From Beroe forskalii (Eukaryota > Ctenophora > Nuda > Beroida > Beroidae): a DNA stretch of 64,000 nt. The translations under genes and the position numbers were made by a program. The stretch covers positions 1,307,001 through 1,371,000 of the forward strand of contig WFMF01000008.1 in the NCBI GenBank assembly GCA_011033025.1, given 5' to 3'. The notes beneath the pieces are model-generated. The model was not told where the DNA came from and did not search any database. It was given only the letters and a program-made list of their open reading frames with translations. Within the stretch, counting starts at the first letter, position 1. Each line of letters begins with the position of its first letter. Shown here in pieces: positions 1 through 12,200 of the stretch.

Positions 1-126
1 AGGACGAGTGGGGACGCGATCAAGGAACCAGGAGGACAAAAAGAGCTGTGCAACCGCCTCGACTTTGTTTCGGCTGCATCTGCACACTGTACAGCTCTTA
101 AAGTCTCAAAGTGAGAAGGTACTAAC

Positions 127-232
127 CTCTCCTATCTGATCCATGTTGGTGTGGCAGGGGTTGAGGGTGTCTATAAAGGAGTCGTTAGCTGAATCTGGGG
201 AGGTTCCTCTCACTAACTCACTACCGGCATCA
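127..232 (-). CDS. ADCY10: ADCY10-like exon u (last confident exon)
   Basis: Reads SDAGSELVRGTSPDSANDSF and on to TNMDQIGE before donor GTTAGT. The acceptor GCTAG gives the phase demanded by exon t. Another exon may follow at the left edge (below position about 57, after GCACAG), but too little is visible to call it. Confidence 0.6.
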
Positions 233-3200
233 CTAGCTGAACTGTAGTGTATGATAGGTGTTACGTAAGGAAGGAAACTTCTGCATAGGTTTTGGTCAGT
301 TGGTGTAATGGTATCAAGTCTGGTTCGCGATCGATAGATCCCGGGTTCGATTCCCTGTCAATCCCACTGCATTAAGGGCGGAGATTTATCTCAAGCCTGA
401 TCATTCTGTTAACCTACCTGAACACATGGCTGCCAGAAGAAGACCGTTCCTTGATCTTGGGACTCGGCATTTTCTCATCGTCGTCACTGCAGATTCCCGA
501 ACCTGTCCCACTGAAACAGACGGGAACTACAATGATCTCGTAAGTCTGCGAAAACGCCCATAAACCCCGAAAAATTGAGCCCTCATTTGCCGATTTTCAC
601 ATACGCACGGGGTTTTTCTCAGTGGAGTTGGCAATGTGCCAAATGTCTACCTGTCAGAATCGGAGTTGTCTACCTGTCTGGGTTGGAGTGTCTACCTGTC
701 TGGGTCGGAGTGTCTACCTGTCTGGGTCGGAGTGTCTACCTGTCAGGATCGGAGTGTTCGTCCTCGGAGAGTCTGGTTGCGGAGCTGCGCGTGGTCAGGA
801 TCTTCTTGTAGTTTATCAGCGTCTTGAAGTTATCCTCGCACTTTGTGCTCTAAGGGAAATGGTTGTCTTAGATTTAGGGGATCCTAAGACGGATTACGAT
901 AGCGTGAGGTTACATCACACATGAAAATTCTAGTTTTCAGGAGGCCCTAACTACCAAAACTCAATGCATGGACAATATCGTGACCACACTGAATACTGAA
1001 AGCTGGAACTGGACGGACCGGTGGGGCAGCATAATTCAGAATCCACCCTCTCACCTGGAACTTTGCCTCTAACTTGACGCTAGCCAGGGAGGGTCTCCCA
1101 CTCCTGATGGGCGTGTTGGACTCGCTGTCGCTGGGCATGCCGAGCAGCGTGGTGCGCCGGCCGTTGAACGGGAACTCCATCTCGGTCGTCTTGCCGATTG
1201 TTACCTTCTTGTTATAACCGGACGAGGCGGTGCCTGAGACTTCGGAATACGGGTTAGTTTCTGGGAGGGGAATGAGGGGCGGGGACAGAGGCGCCAGAGC
1301 CGGGGAGAGAGGCGCCAGGGCCGGGGAGAGAGGCTCCGAAGAAAGAGGCAGGACAGGCGGAGAAAGGGGCGGCAGGACAGACGGGGAGAGAGGTGGCAGG
1401 ACAGGTGGTGAGAGTGGAGGGAAGGAGCTGAATTCGTCATTTGGGAGGGGTATGAGCGGCATGGAAAGAGCTGGTGAGATGGGCGGCGGAGAATCCAGCC
1501 CCAGCGCTGGGAAGTGTCTCCGGATGATGGGCGGCGTCAGCGGCGTAAGAGACTTCCTCGGTCGCAGTGACGGCAGCAGCGGCGGCATCTTCTTCGGCAT
1601 GGGGGGCGGCGTCAGGGGCGGCGCCAGGGCGGCTGGGAGGGATCTGGGGAGGTGGGGCGGCCCCAGGCGGGGCACTAACGGCGCAAAGCCTATCATCTCA
1701 TCATCGTCTGAAGGCGATATATGGGAGGAGGTGAGCGGTGCACAGTCTACTAGATGAGAAAAGGTGCTGCCAGCTTCACAGAGATAAATGATAATTGCTA
1801 GTAGTCTGTCATAGGAGTGAGCCAGTGAGGGGAGGCAGAAGAGGCACAGAAAGAGAGGGTTGAAAAGAATGTCACAATGATAAACTTGACGATTCGGAGA
1901 GAAAAATCATTGCGGTCAGAACAAGGACACGATGTCAAGATCATCATCAGAATACTTGAATCCTTCGACCAGAGAATATGCGGCTAGTTCATGCAATTAA
2001 AGGCAAATTAAACGAGCAGTTTGATGTCGCCCATTCTGGCATTTGACATAATGAAAACGCGACACCTATTAAAACCGATCACTGACACACTACTAACATC
2101 ACCATGGTTAACATGGTAACACCACTACTAACATCACCATGGTAACATCACTATGCTCTTACCACTGATGTCGGTTTCCCCGTCGGACTGGTTGAGGTCA
2201 CAGATCATCTCGTCGTCATCAGAGTTACCAGCTTCTGATATGTTGTCGTTCCCACCGTCTGAGAGTATGGTTATTTCAGGGTGATCGTGAAATGAAGGGG
2301 TAATTTTCCGGGCGGATGTATTAACCAGTGCAATTAATGGCCTCCAATCTCAATGCGAATAATCGTATTTTAGCGCGGATTACCGAGTAAAATCTAGGTA
2401 AGGCATAAACTCTATATCAAGGAGCTCACTCTCAAAAGTCTCCAAGTGGGATCGTCCGAGAAGGCTGAGGCCGTGAGAGGCCCCAATGAAGGCAGCTCCA
2501 GAGGAGGGGTTCCGAGGGCCCAGGGGGTTCTGAAGGAACTTCCCACACCCACACTCCCCACACTTGTGGAACCTGGGATATGGAACTGTTAAATCCCTCC
2601 CTCTCATGAGCTTCGACTACAAAGTACAATGTTTCTGGAAAACACCACTACACTAGAAATAAAAATGCAGATTGCAGAAAGATAAAAACGCACATTTGCC
2701 CGAAATTGAAACTTTTAGGGATATTATATCAATGTACAGTATTTTGTTATGTTTGTAGTATACCCATACACCTTTATAGATAAGACATTGGATCCGATGG
2801 CCGTATGTTGGGACCCCATATATGTTTGATCCACAAGAAAATATAGTAAGACGTATAAAACATTTCCTCTTGTTTTACCTGAGTTGGAGGTGTTCTGCAG
2901 CGCCCTCGTGAAGCACTCGTCTCTGGTCAGCACAGAGGATTCCGTACGTGGTTTCTTGGAGGATGGAGTGCGTGAACCTGGGGAGGGTGGAAAACATAGT
3001 GTCACCAACGTCACAAAAAATAGGAGATTCGATTTCACCAAAATAACCTTTTGAGTATCACTGAGTGCAACACTGCGCGGCGTAACCGCGCGCGAATTCG
3101 CACGTGTAATACTGCGCGGCGTAACCGCGCGCGAATACGCACGTGTAAGACATCCGTTGTCCGCGCATGTGGGGCAGACTGTCCTGTCTGCGGTTTCTGA

Positions 3201-6200
3201 AGAAAGCTGTGCTCAGTCTGTCCTCCTGACATCGCTCTATTATCTTAGCTGCTACTAGTTCCGTGAGAGCTTTGTCCAGGGAGGCTTCTCTGATGTTAGG
3301 GGTGATGGCCTGAGGGAGTGCAGTGTTACTATTGTGTTCGAGAGAGGGGGAAGTTACGGTGATGGCCTGAGAGAGGATAGGGTTATCATGGGGTTTAGGG
3401 GAAATGTTAGGCGAAAACAGCATACAGGGAACACAGAACCCTCTGAATTTGGTTAAACCTTAACAAATAACACTCGCATAATTTATTTAACCCTCACCTG
3501 CAACGTTTCGTAGTTGAACTTCCTGCCGAGCACACTGGCTGACTTCAGCACCATCTGGTTGATGGGAGACAGCTGGTCTATTCGCGTCAGGATCACCCCC
3601 GTCACGCTGTCCTTGATCGGAACCGTGCTCAGGTCCGCGCCCGCGCGCAGCTTGCACGACAGCTTCTCCGTGCTCGCCTAAAGAGGGAGATGACACCTTC
3701 AATTTGCCATGTTGTAACATGATAATGACGTCAAGATTACAACACGACAGAACATAACCGTCTGCAACACCAACTGAGAAAAACGGCAAATATCTGCGCG
3801 GAGGAAACAGTTTTATTTTTCATTTTGGATTGTTCCCTGCCTAAAAAGCTAAGTTTTCAGTCTGAGACATGTGGAACTCACCTGAATCTCAGGGATGGAG
3901 TGGTAGAACTTAGTCTCTATCTTGGCGGGGTCAGCATGGCTATCTTTGGAGAGTCGCGCGTAGCTCTTGTTGACTGCTTCGCTCGAGGCTCCCGTCTATT
4001 GGGGGATCGATTTCAGAAATATATCAAACCACTCGGATTCTACATATGTCGCTGAAAAAAATATAAATTTGGGAAAATGATCAAATTAAAATACTCATTT
4101 TCTAATTCTTCTGATTGTTTATGATAAGAATTCAATATTTCTGAAAAACTATATTGAGGATATAAAAAATAGCAGTAAATTCTAAAGCAATTTCAAAAAT
4201 ATTTAACACTCATCACAGTGCTTTGATGCTTTTAAAAAGATGCTTTGAAAGATGCTTTCAGATTGCAGATTGCAGAAGCACATGCTACCACAAAACGTAA
4301 GCTTTCAAGTAGTAGAATAGCTAAGATAATATTCGAAAAGATGAAAGTATAGCTTAGAAGTAAGCAGGAAAAGCAAGATTGAAGTTCCAAAAATACTCAA
4401 TCATGAGAGAAGTTTTTTTGATAGAACGATGTGATGTGAGAGGTGAAATGGAAGATAGGATAGCAAAGAATTCGACGCAGGTTGACAACAGGAAGCAAGA
4501 AGTGTTGTCATGGAGAAAACGCAAAGGATCCACGTTGTCAAGGATCCATTATTATGTTGCAAAGGATTAGGAAACACTTCAAATACCCTTGAAGGGGAGA
4601 GGGGCGTTGAAAACTGCTTAAACCAGAGATTTTATCACAGAAAGGTCCCTGCAGTGGCAGTTATATAACAATGAAAAAAGGCTTGAGAAGTTGGGAACCA
4701 AGGAGTTGCTTATCAGTGTCTGATAAGGCAACAACACTGTCAAAAGTCACACCAATAATTTCTTGATATGTAGAAACTAGCCACCGGGCATGTTGCAGTT
4801 TTATTTCACTGACTTGGAGGCATTTCTGAGCAGCTAGTTTCTAACATTAGCTTTAAAATTAAGTTTCTAACATTAGGTTGTCTGGTGCTGCACGCCCTTC
4901 CAAGCAGCTAGTTAATAAGGTTACAGTTTCTCAGGTAACAGTTGCCACGAGTAGCATTTCAGATTCTAAGGTTTGGGTTATGTCTGCTAAGTTTCTAAGG
5001 TAATAGTTGCTATGAGCACTGAGTCTGGTTTCTAAGGTTACAGTTGCTATGAGCACTGAGCAGTGAGCTGGTTTCTAAGGTTACAGTTGCTATGAGCACT
5101 TTAAGCTAGTTTCTTAGGTTACAGTTGCTATGAACACGTTGAGCTAGTCGCGATGGCAACAGTTGCTAGCCCCTCACCGCCAAGGTGACGAGGAAGGGTG
5201 ACTTGAGGGGGCTGGTTGAGAGCCGGGCGCTTCCCCCGGTGAAGGCGTAAGAGACGGGGGGCGGGGGTCTGTAGGCGCCCGGGCTGGGCGGGGGTCTCAG
5301 AGGGCCTCCCTTCCGCAGCTTGGGTACTGCCAGATATACCGGCTGCTGAGGCTCACCTTCTGCTGCAGGTCCCTGCTTTAAAAGCAGAGAGTTTAGAGAG
5401 GCCCTGCTTTAAGATCAACATAGGTGTAACATTCGTAACGAAGCTTAAACGAAGCTTAAACGGTGACGTATTTTTCGAATTTTCAAGAGCAGCTGGTTGA
5501 GAGAAGCCCGGCTTTTGTACTAATTAGGAAATTATAAATTGGTTACGTGTTAAGTGGCAACCCAGAAACAAGTTCACACAATGGTTAGAGCGTCTCGTTT
5601 TAATTCGAGAACCTTTACTGGGGGCATTGAGCACCCTCAACCGGTAAAACCAATTATCCGTATCGAACCCCTTAGGAGGACAGAGTAGAGCTAATGTAAC
5701 ATTGAAAAATATTTACAACTTTAACTCCAAACCTTTTCCATATTACAAGTCCAAATGGTACCAAATAATCATTCGTTACGGAGAGAATCAATTTTACGAG
5801 GAATGCTACTCCTCTATCAGAACTGTTGATTATTTTACTCTGTGTTCGTGGTAATGCAATGGAAGTGTAGACTGTAGAGTAACAAAGGTTACAATTATCA
5901 CGGCCGGATGACCTAACATCATCCTGATCATAATGATAAACTAAAAATAGTATTTTCTAGAAGAAATAATAATTCCTCAACTCTCAAGAGCGGACACAGA
6001 AAATGAGTTGAAATGATGAATGATGATTTGATTCAAGTCGTATATTTGATTGTAAATCCAATAATTTCTCAAAGTTTGGTGGAGAAAGAACATGCGCAGC
6101 AGTAATTGGGACCGGCCGTCAGCCGTTAAATTGGCAACTGCCAGTTGAAGTGTCGGTATACCAATTACCAAGTTGCCTCAAAAATGTATCATCAAAAGAA

Positions 6201-9200
6201 CATGCGCAGCGAAACAGCCATGTTGGGTTGCCATAAAAACTGCGCCCAAATGCGAAGTGAGAACAGGTTGGCACGTTGCCAAACCAGGACCAAGCACGGA
6301 AACCAGCGCCAGTTGCCACACAGTTTAGTTCTGGAAACTGCAGACAAAGACAGCGCTGATTCCCCTGTCTGCGCCCACTGACCAGGTGGGATACTCGCTT
6401 TGCGGCGGCGCCGCCCCCAGCCACCACGGCGTGAGACAGCTTCGGCCGGGGCACGGTAGCTTGCGAGAGTTTGGGCCGCGGTGCCAGAGAAAAGTATCTG
6501 TTTTGCCGGGAGGATGTGCTTTGTCGAGATATGGTGGAAACCCGAGTACAAGTACCTGGTATCTGAAATCATGGTCCAGGGTGGTAACTGGCTGGTAAAG
6601 GGTGGTAACTGGCTGGTATAGGGTGGTTACTGGCTGGTATAGGGTGGTAACTGGCTGGTATAGGTTGGTGACTGGCTGGTATAGGGTGTTTACTGACTGG
6701 TAAAGGGTGGTTACTGGCTGGTATAGGGTGGTAACTAAATTACTGGCTGGTAGAGGGTGGTTACTGGCTGGTATAGGGTGGTAACTGGCTGGTATAGGGT
6801 GGTAACTGGCAGGTATAGGGTGGTTACTGGCTGGTATAGGGTGGTTACTGGTATAGGGTGGTAACTGGCTGGTATAGGGTGGTAAATGGCTGGTATAGGG
6901 TGTTTACTGACTGGTAAAGGGCGGTTAGTGGCTGGTATAGGGTGGTAACTGGCTGGTATAGGATGGTTACTGGTTGGTAATTGGTGGTAACTGGCTGGTA
7001 TAGGGTGGTACCTAGCTGGTACAGGGGTCCAGTCTAGTACTGTGTCAGAGTGTGAATTTGGCATAGTGCCAGCTATATGTTCATTCAGAAAGTGTTATTG
7101 GTAGCACTGGAGTCATCTTACCTGGCTGCTTGGTAGCTTGAAGCAGTGTCAGAGTGTCTGCAAGTACCCAGTATACTAGCAACTCCATGATAGCATTGCA
7201 ATAGCTCTAATAACTTCACTAAATCTCAAAGAGCAGGAGTGTATAGCTCGTCTATAAATCCTACGCGAACAACAGGCGATAGATCGTCATCAAGTCACCA
7301 CTTTAAACTGTCATGATGACGTCACCAGTTGAATCGCCTGTTGTTCGGGCAGGACTCTTCTGATTCTGCGAGGTGTCATGCCCCTACCTCTGGCTGTTCC
7401 CAGGAGGTTACCAGACCGTAATTTGGACACGCTAGGTACTTTTTCCTTGTCGGCAGTACACAGTACTAGGCAGTGAGTCATGGCGTGAATATATCAGTAA
7501 TTTAGCATTTAGGTTGGTGTTTCATCTCGTTAGTATTCATCTAATATTATAATTAATGAATTAATAAGGTTCGATAGTTCAACATAATAGTTATTAGATA
7601 ATCTGAAAAATGTTGTCAAATATAGTTCATGATGATTAAATCACAACAAAACAGATATCACTAAAATCACTGACAACACTTCATTTATACATGATCGATA
7701 AATGGACACCACAATTTCTAACATTGCTTTGAATGGAATCAAGACGTCTGAGATCAAACAGTAAACACTTTTAAGATGTACCATGCCCGATGGACAGTAT
7801 AAATCGTATCGATGCATCACCACATAACTATCATGCTACCAATGTTGCAGTGCATTACATGGGCATAACCATGCACCTAAACTCAACATTTCATTTTGAG
7901 AGACCTGTAGCGCAGGTGTCGCGAGTTTGAGAAACGAGAATCATTCTTAAAGTTCCAAATCGCGCGGCATCATGTGCGTATTCTGTTAAATCAGTATATC
8001 ACGTACGTACAAATGGTGGTCGTGTGGAAATTTCAGATAGCGCTCTCAAAACTCGCAACATCTACGTACACATCTCTACCCATTGAATATTATCTAAGAC
8101 CTAAGATATGTAGATAACATTTTCCCAAAGGCTGCCTATAAATCGTATGTCAAACAGTAAGATGCTTCAGTAAAATGCTTGTGATTTACCTCTTGTATAG
8201 TTTCGTTTAGGTTGGGTCCTGTTCTAGTCATGGTGATGTGATCTCCTCGCACTTTTTCAGTTTGTACCTCGAGAAATGGAGATGATGTCAGGGGTTAAAT
8301 CAGTGGGATCTGGGGCAAAAACTAAAAAGTAAAACAATTAGATGAGATACAAAGAAGAAAGACTTTTCGCGGCATGGTGTATTGATAGAATAAACGGGGA
8401 TCATAGGTAATCAAACGCATTTTTGACACGGCAAATAGAAAATTCAGCGTAACATTTGCAATTTAAAACCAAAAAGATCATCACTCTCAGTTCAAATTTA
8501 TTTTTTGCAATCGAATATTTTTCGGGGGTGTTCTACAAACTTTCAATCGTCTTCAATTTATAGATTCTACAGATCAAGACATAAATCGTTCTAAATCGGC
8601 AACAAAGCAACAAATGCTGACGACTTCCTAACTTGCTTTTATTGCTAGAAAGGAGTTTAGATAGTCTAACATTAGAGAGTCTAACGCGCGACATACCACT
8701 ATTGTGCAGCCTATATTTAGACAGGTTTTCTATAATAATCGGATAATCGGATTGACTTCCCTTGACAGATGAAGCAGACGTCAATGCTACTAGGTTGGGG
8801 ATAAATATTATATAAAATCTAGGACATAATATGGCTGCTACCTTCGGAACTTCAACAAATACTCAGTCTGTTCAATGAAATCAATGCGTATTCGCAGAAT
8901 GAGAATAATGCGTTTCTATTTCAGGCAGTTCAAGGAATTACAACGATTGCACCCATCCTTTGCGGACATAACTCGGACATTTGAAAGTGTGCGTTTTTTA
9001 TAGGAGGGTTGGGTGAAATCCTACTACTAAAAAGAATCAATACAATATTTCGGAGTGCAACATATTCCACGCGTAGCTCAAAATAGCTAAATTATAACAG
9101 CCTACAATTTTGAAACCAAACTAGCTGATGAAAGTGGCAGGAATTATCAAATGACAAGATGATTTAATGAGATAGACCTTCTAGCTTGTCAAGTTTAAGA

Positions 9201-12200
9201 GGATTGGGACGTTTTTGTGCGTCAATAGCGCCGAACTTAATTGCAAATACTAAGATTAGATAATCATCATTAAAATTTCTGACAAACGATCTCAGGCATT
9301 TGGTGTTTTTATAAACGATACTATGACATTTTGAACTGCGGTTTTTGCGGCTTCTATATACGCCACGCACCATAAAAGCCGCGCAAAGCTCAGTTCGCTA
9401 GCTGCCCCTGTACTCGAGATCAGTTCAAACTGTGTAAATTCGAGATCATGACGGACTCACCTCGAGGACTTTGAACTGCAGCATGGTGGAGACTAGTTGC
9501 TCCGCGTAGAGGGGCACTCCGTGGGACCGGGTCCTAAGGATGTTGATGAGTTGAATTGGCAGCCGCGTGACTTTGATGAGCTGACACGCCAACATCACCA
9601 TGTCGTCCGGCTTCAAACCTGCAGCCGAGGGTTTTAAAGTGGGATCTAAAAGATCATTGATCTGAAGTTAGAGCAGATTAAGTATCGGGTAGAATTAGAA
9701 TTAGAATTATATTCACAGCAACTGATAAATTAATCACCAGACAGATGGATGTCTTTGGTGAAGGGGGCGTTGAGGATGCGTTTAGCTTCCTCCATAGGCG
9801 GCTGAGCGGCTGGGAAGGGACGAGTACTGCACACGATCAGTGCCTGAAGGGGGGTTGTGCTATCATACGCTAAGTATCTGAATTATGGCAGCCCAGTCAT
9901 GATATCGAAGATAAAGCCCGGGGTGGGGTGGGGGAGGGTGATGAGATATGGTGTTTTTCACCCACCCTGCATCGCTTGATGATCTCGTGGAGCATGATCC
10001 AGGAGTCCTTGTCGATCCACTGAGCGTCGTCCAGGATGATCATCGTCCGGTTCTCTTTGGCCGTCTTCTCGAACAGGTAGCACACCATGTTAGTCAGTTT
10101 CTTCTTCTTGTCCTTCTCTCGGGCTCGCTTCACGTAGCCGACGTGGTCAAGAGGGGCGTAAAAGCGCGCAAATGTTCTTTCTGTAATGCCAAATAAATTA
10201 AAGCACATTTGCTCGCTATCACGCGCCACAAAAGTACTCTAGTGTGGCGTAATACGCCGCGCCTCAGGAGGTCGCAACACCACGGTTACGCATGTTTACC
10301 ACGTTTTAATTGGTGTTCGTAAGTACTATACCTACATTCCGAGAAAACAAATTCGTGCCTTATTATTACTAACGGCAGCTCCTCTTTCTACTCCTCCTGA
10401 ACCTACTCACGTGTATCTTGAGGAGCTCGTTGAGCAGGTAGATCTCCTTGATCATATCCTGCTCCACGAACTTGATGATGACGTCAGCGCGCTCCTGTGC
10501 CGAGCAGCACTCCATCAACCGGAACATCTGCACCAGGAGTGCTTTGATGGCGAAGTGAGGGGTCGCGTGCTCCACCGCACCCGCCGCCGCGAATATCACC
10601 CTGGAATGATTGCGGAGTGTGAATATAACCCTGCAAATGATTGCGGAGTGAGATTATAAAAGTATAAAGCAAATATTACCCTGGAATGGAAAAACTAGTC
10701 AGATCGACCAAAATTTCATCAAATGTGGACATTCGAATTTGGCCAAGCACCCCTTACGTCCGCATTGTCCAGAATTATGGAGATTCATAGCTTCCTAGAG
10801 GAAATAACGAAAAAGGGACGGAATACAGAATGACCGAACAGTAGGGGCGCTAATTGTCGAGTATTAGTAATGTTTAAAATTAACGTTTGGCAATATTATT
10901 ATTACCTGACTTTCTTTCTCTCTGCGACATTCTTCATTTCTTGTAACAACCTCGTCTTACCCATCCCCGTCGCTGATTCTATCTTCATTACAATGGATTT
11001 CACGTTCTCAGGACCTGTAATTGCAGAAAAATCTTGTAGCTTCACATGGACCTTTCATTCAAGACTAAAATTGAATATGTGAATCAAAGGACATTGGCAT
11101 TTCAAACCAAGTGTGCTTCTCGAAGCCAAACCGACAGAGTAAGCAACTTCGTACGTACTATCATAAAAAGTTTTCAACGTGCTCCCTAAGTTCTGGAAGA
11201 GCTTATAGAGAAGCCTTATCTTTCAACTCACCACTGGGCTCATCGATGCAGGGCGGCTGCAGGAGCTTAGTCAGCTGTTCTTCAAACACCTTCATTTCTT
11301 CCTCCCGACCTGTAAAGAATGTACCTAGCCCCAGGTACCATCAGGTTATACTAGGTACCTGCAGTGAAGAAGTACCTAGTGCAGCCTCTTTTTTTGTTAA
11401 AACGCACCGCTCTTTCAGATTCCCTGATCCTCCCACTCGCTCGGACATACCTTTTTTATTAAGAAAATCATAATTTCTTTTCTAACCACAGCCACACTGA
11501 GCAGCCACACTGAGCAGCATTAATTTTAACTTTGATCCGGCAGTACCAGGGATTTAACCAAAAAATCAGTGTCTTGAGACCCAAGTCGTGCCACTTTGCC
11601 CCCAGTATAAGAGATAGGGTGCATGAACCAAGAGTGCGCTGTACTAGAATTATTATGAAGGATCGAGTGTGAATGTACCTTGGGGCTTTGGGGGCTGGGC
11701 TGCGTTTTGAGGGAGTTATGACCGGATGTTCTTGCTACGTGTTAAACAAGGAATTGAAACTGAAGGGTTCAGGCTTTGCTCTGTTCCCAAGTGAGCAAGT
11801 GTATGACTGTTGCGATTTATAAGTTTCTTGATGCTACACTGTGAGTATGATGTGTGAATGCTGTACAGTGTACATGCAGCAAGGCTTCAAGGTACCTATG
11901 ATCTTTCCGCCGTCGTCTTCGATTTGTTGCGGCGGAATGAAGGTGCTGAAGAGCCGGTCTTTCCTCCGGTCGATCTTATACTCGTAGTGGATGTTGTCAA
12001 CCGGAACTCCCTTCATCTATGAGAGGACCGCGTTACCGGTAAATTATAACGAGTAACGGCGTTTAGTTTTCTAACGGCGCAACGCATTGCGATTCTAGGT
12101 GATTTAAGGATAACTTAATAAAATACGGGAAATAAGCAAAATGATAGCTTAATTTCTTAATGTGAAAAGATGGAAAACAAACCTTGATGTAGTCGAGTTG

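Noticed and set aside
300-372. Functional tRNA gene
   Set aside because: It has A- and B-box similarity but no good acceptor stem or clear anticodon stem, and a related copy carries the same SINE body downstream.
1230-1757. Plus-strand Gly/Arg-rich open frame
   Set aside because: It is the complement of the proline-rich cyclase exon. Splice phase supports only the minus strand.
6735-7064. Minus-strand YHPIPAS-repeat protein
   Set aside because: It is produced by a 21-bp minisatellite in an intron, with no start context or neighbouring exon in phase.
9897-10229. Extending exon g upstream to the CAG before AAAGAACATTTG
   Set aside because: That acceptor breaks the phase required by exon f. 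The nearer acceptor keeps frame, though it is weaker.
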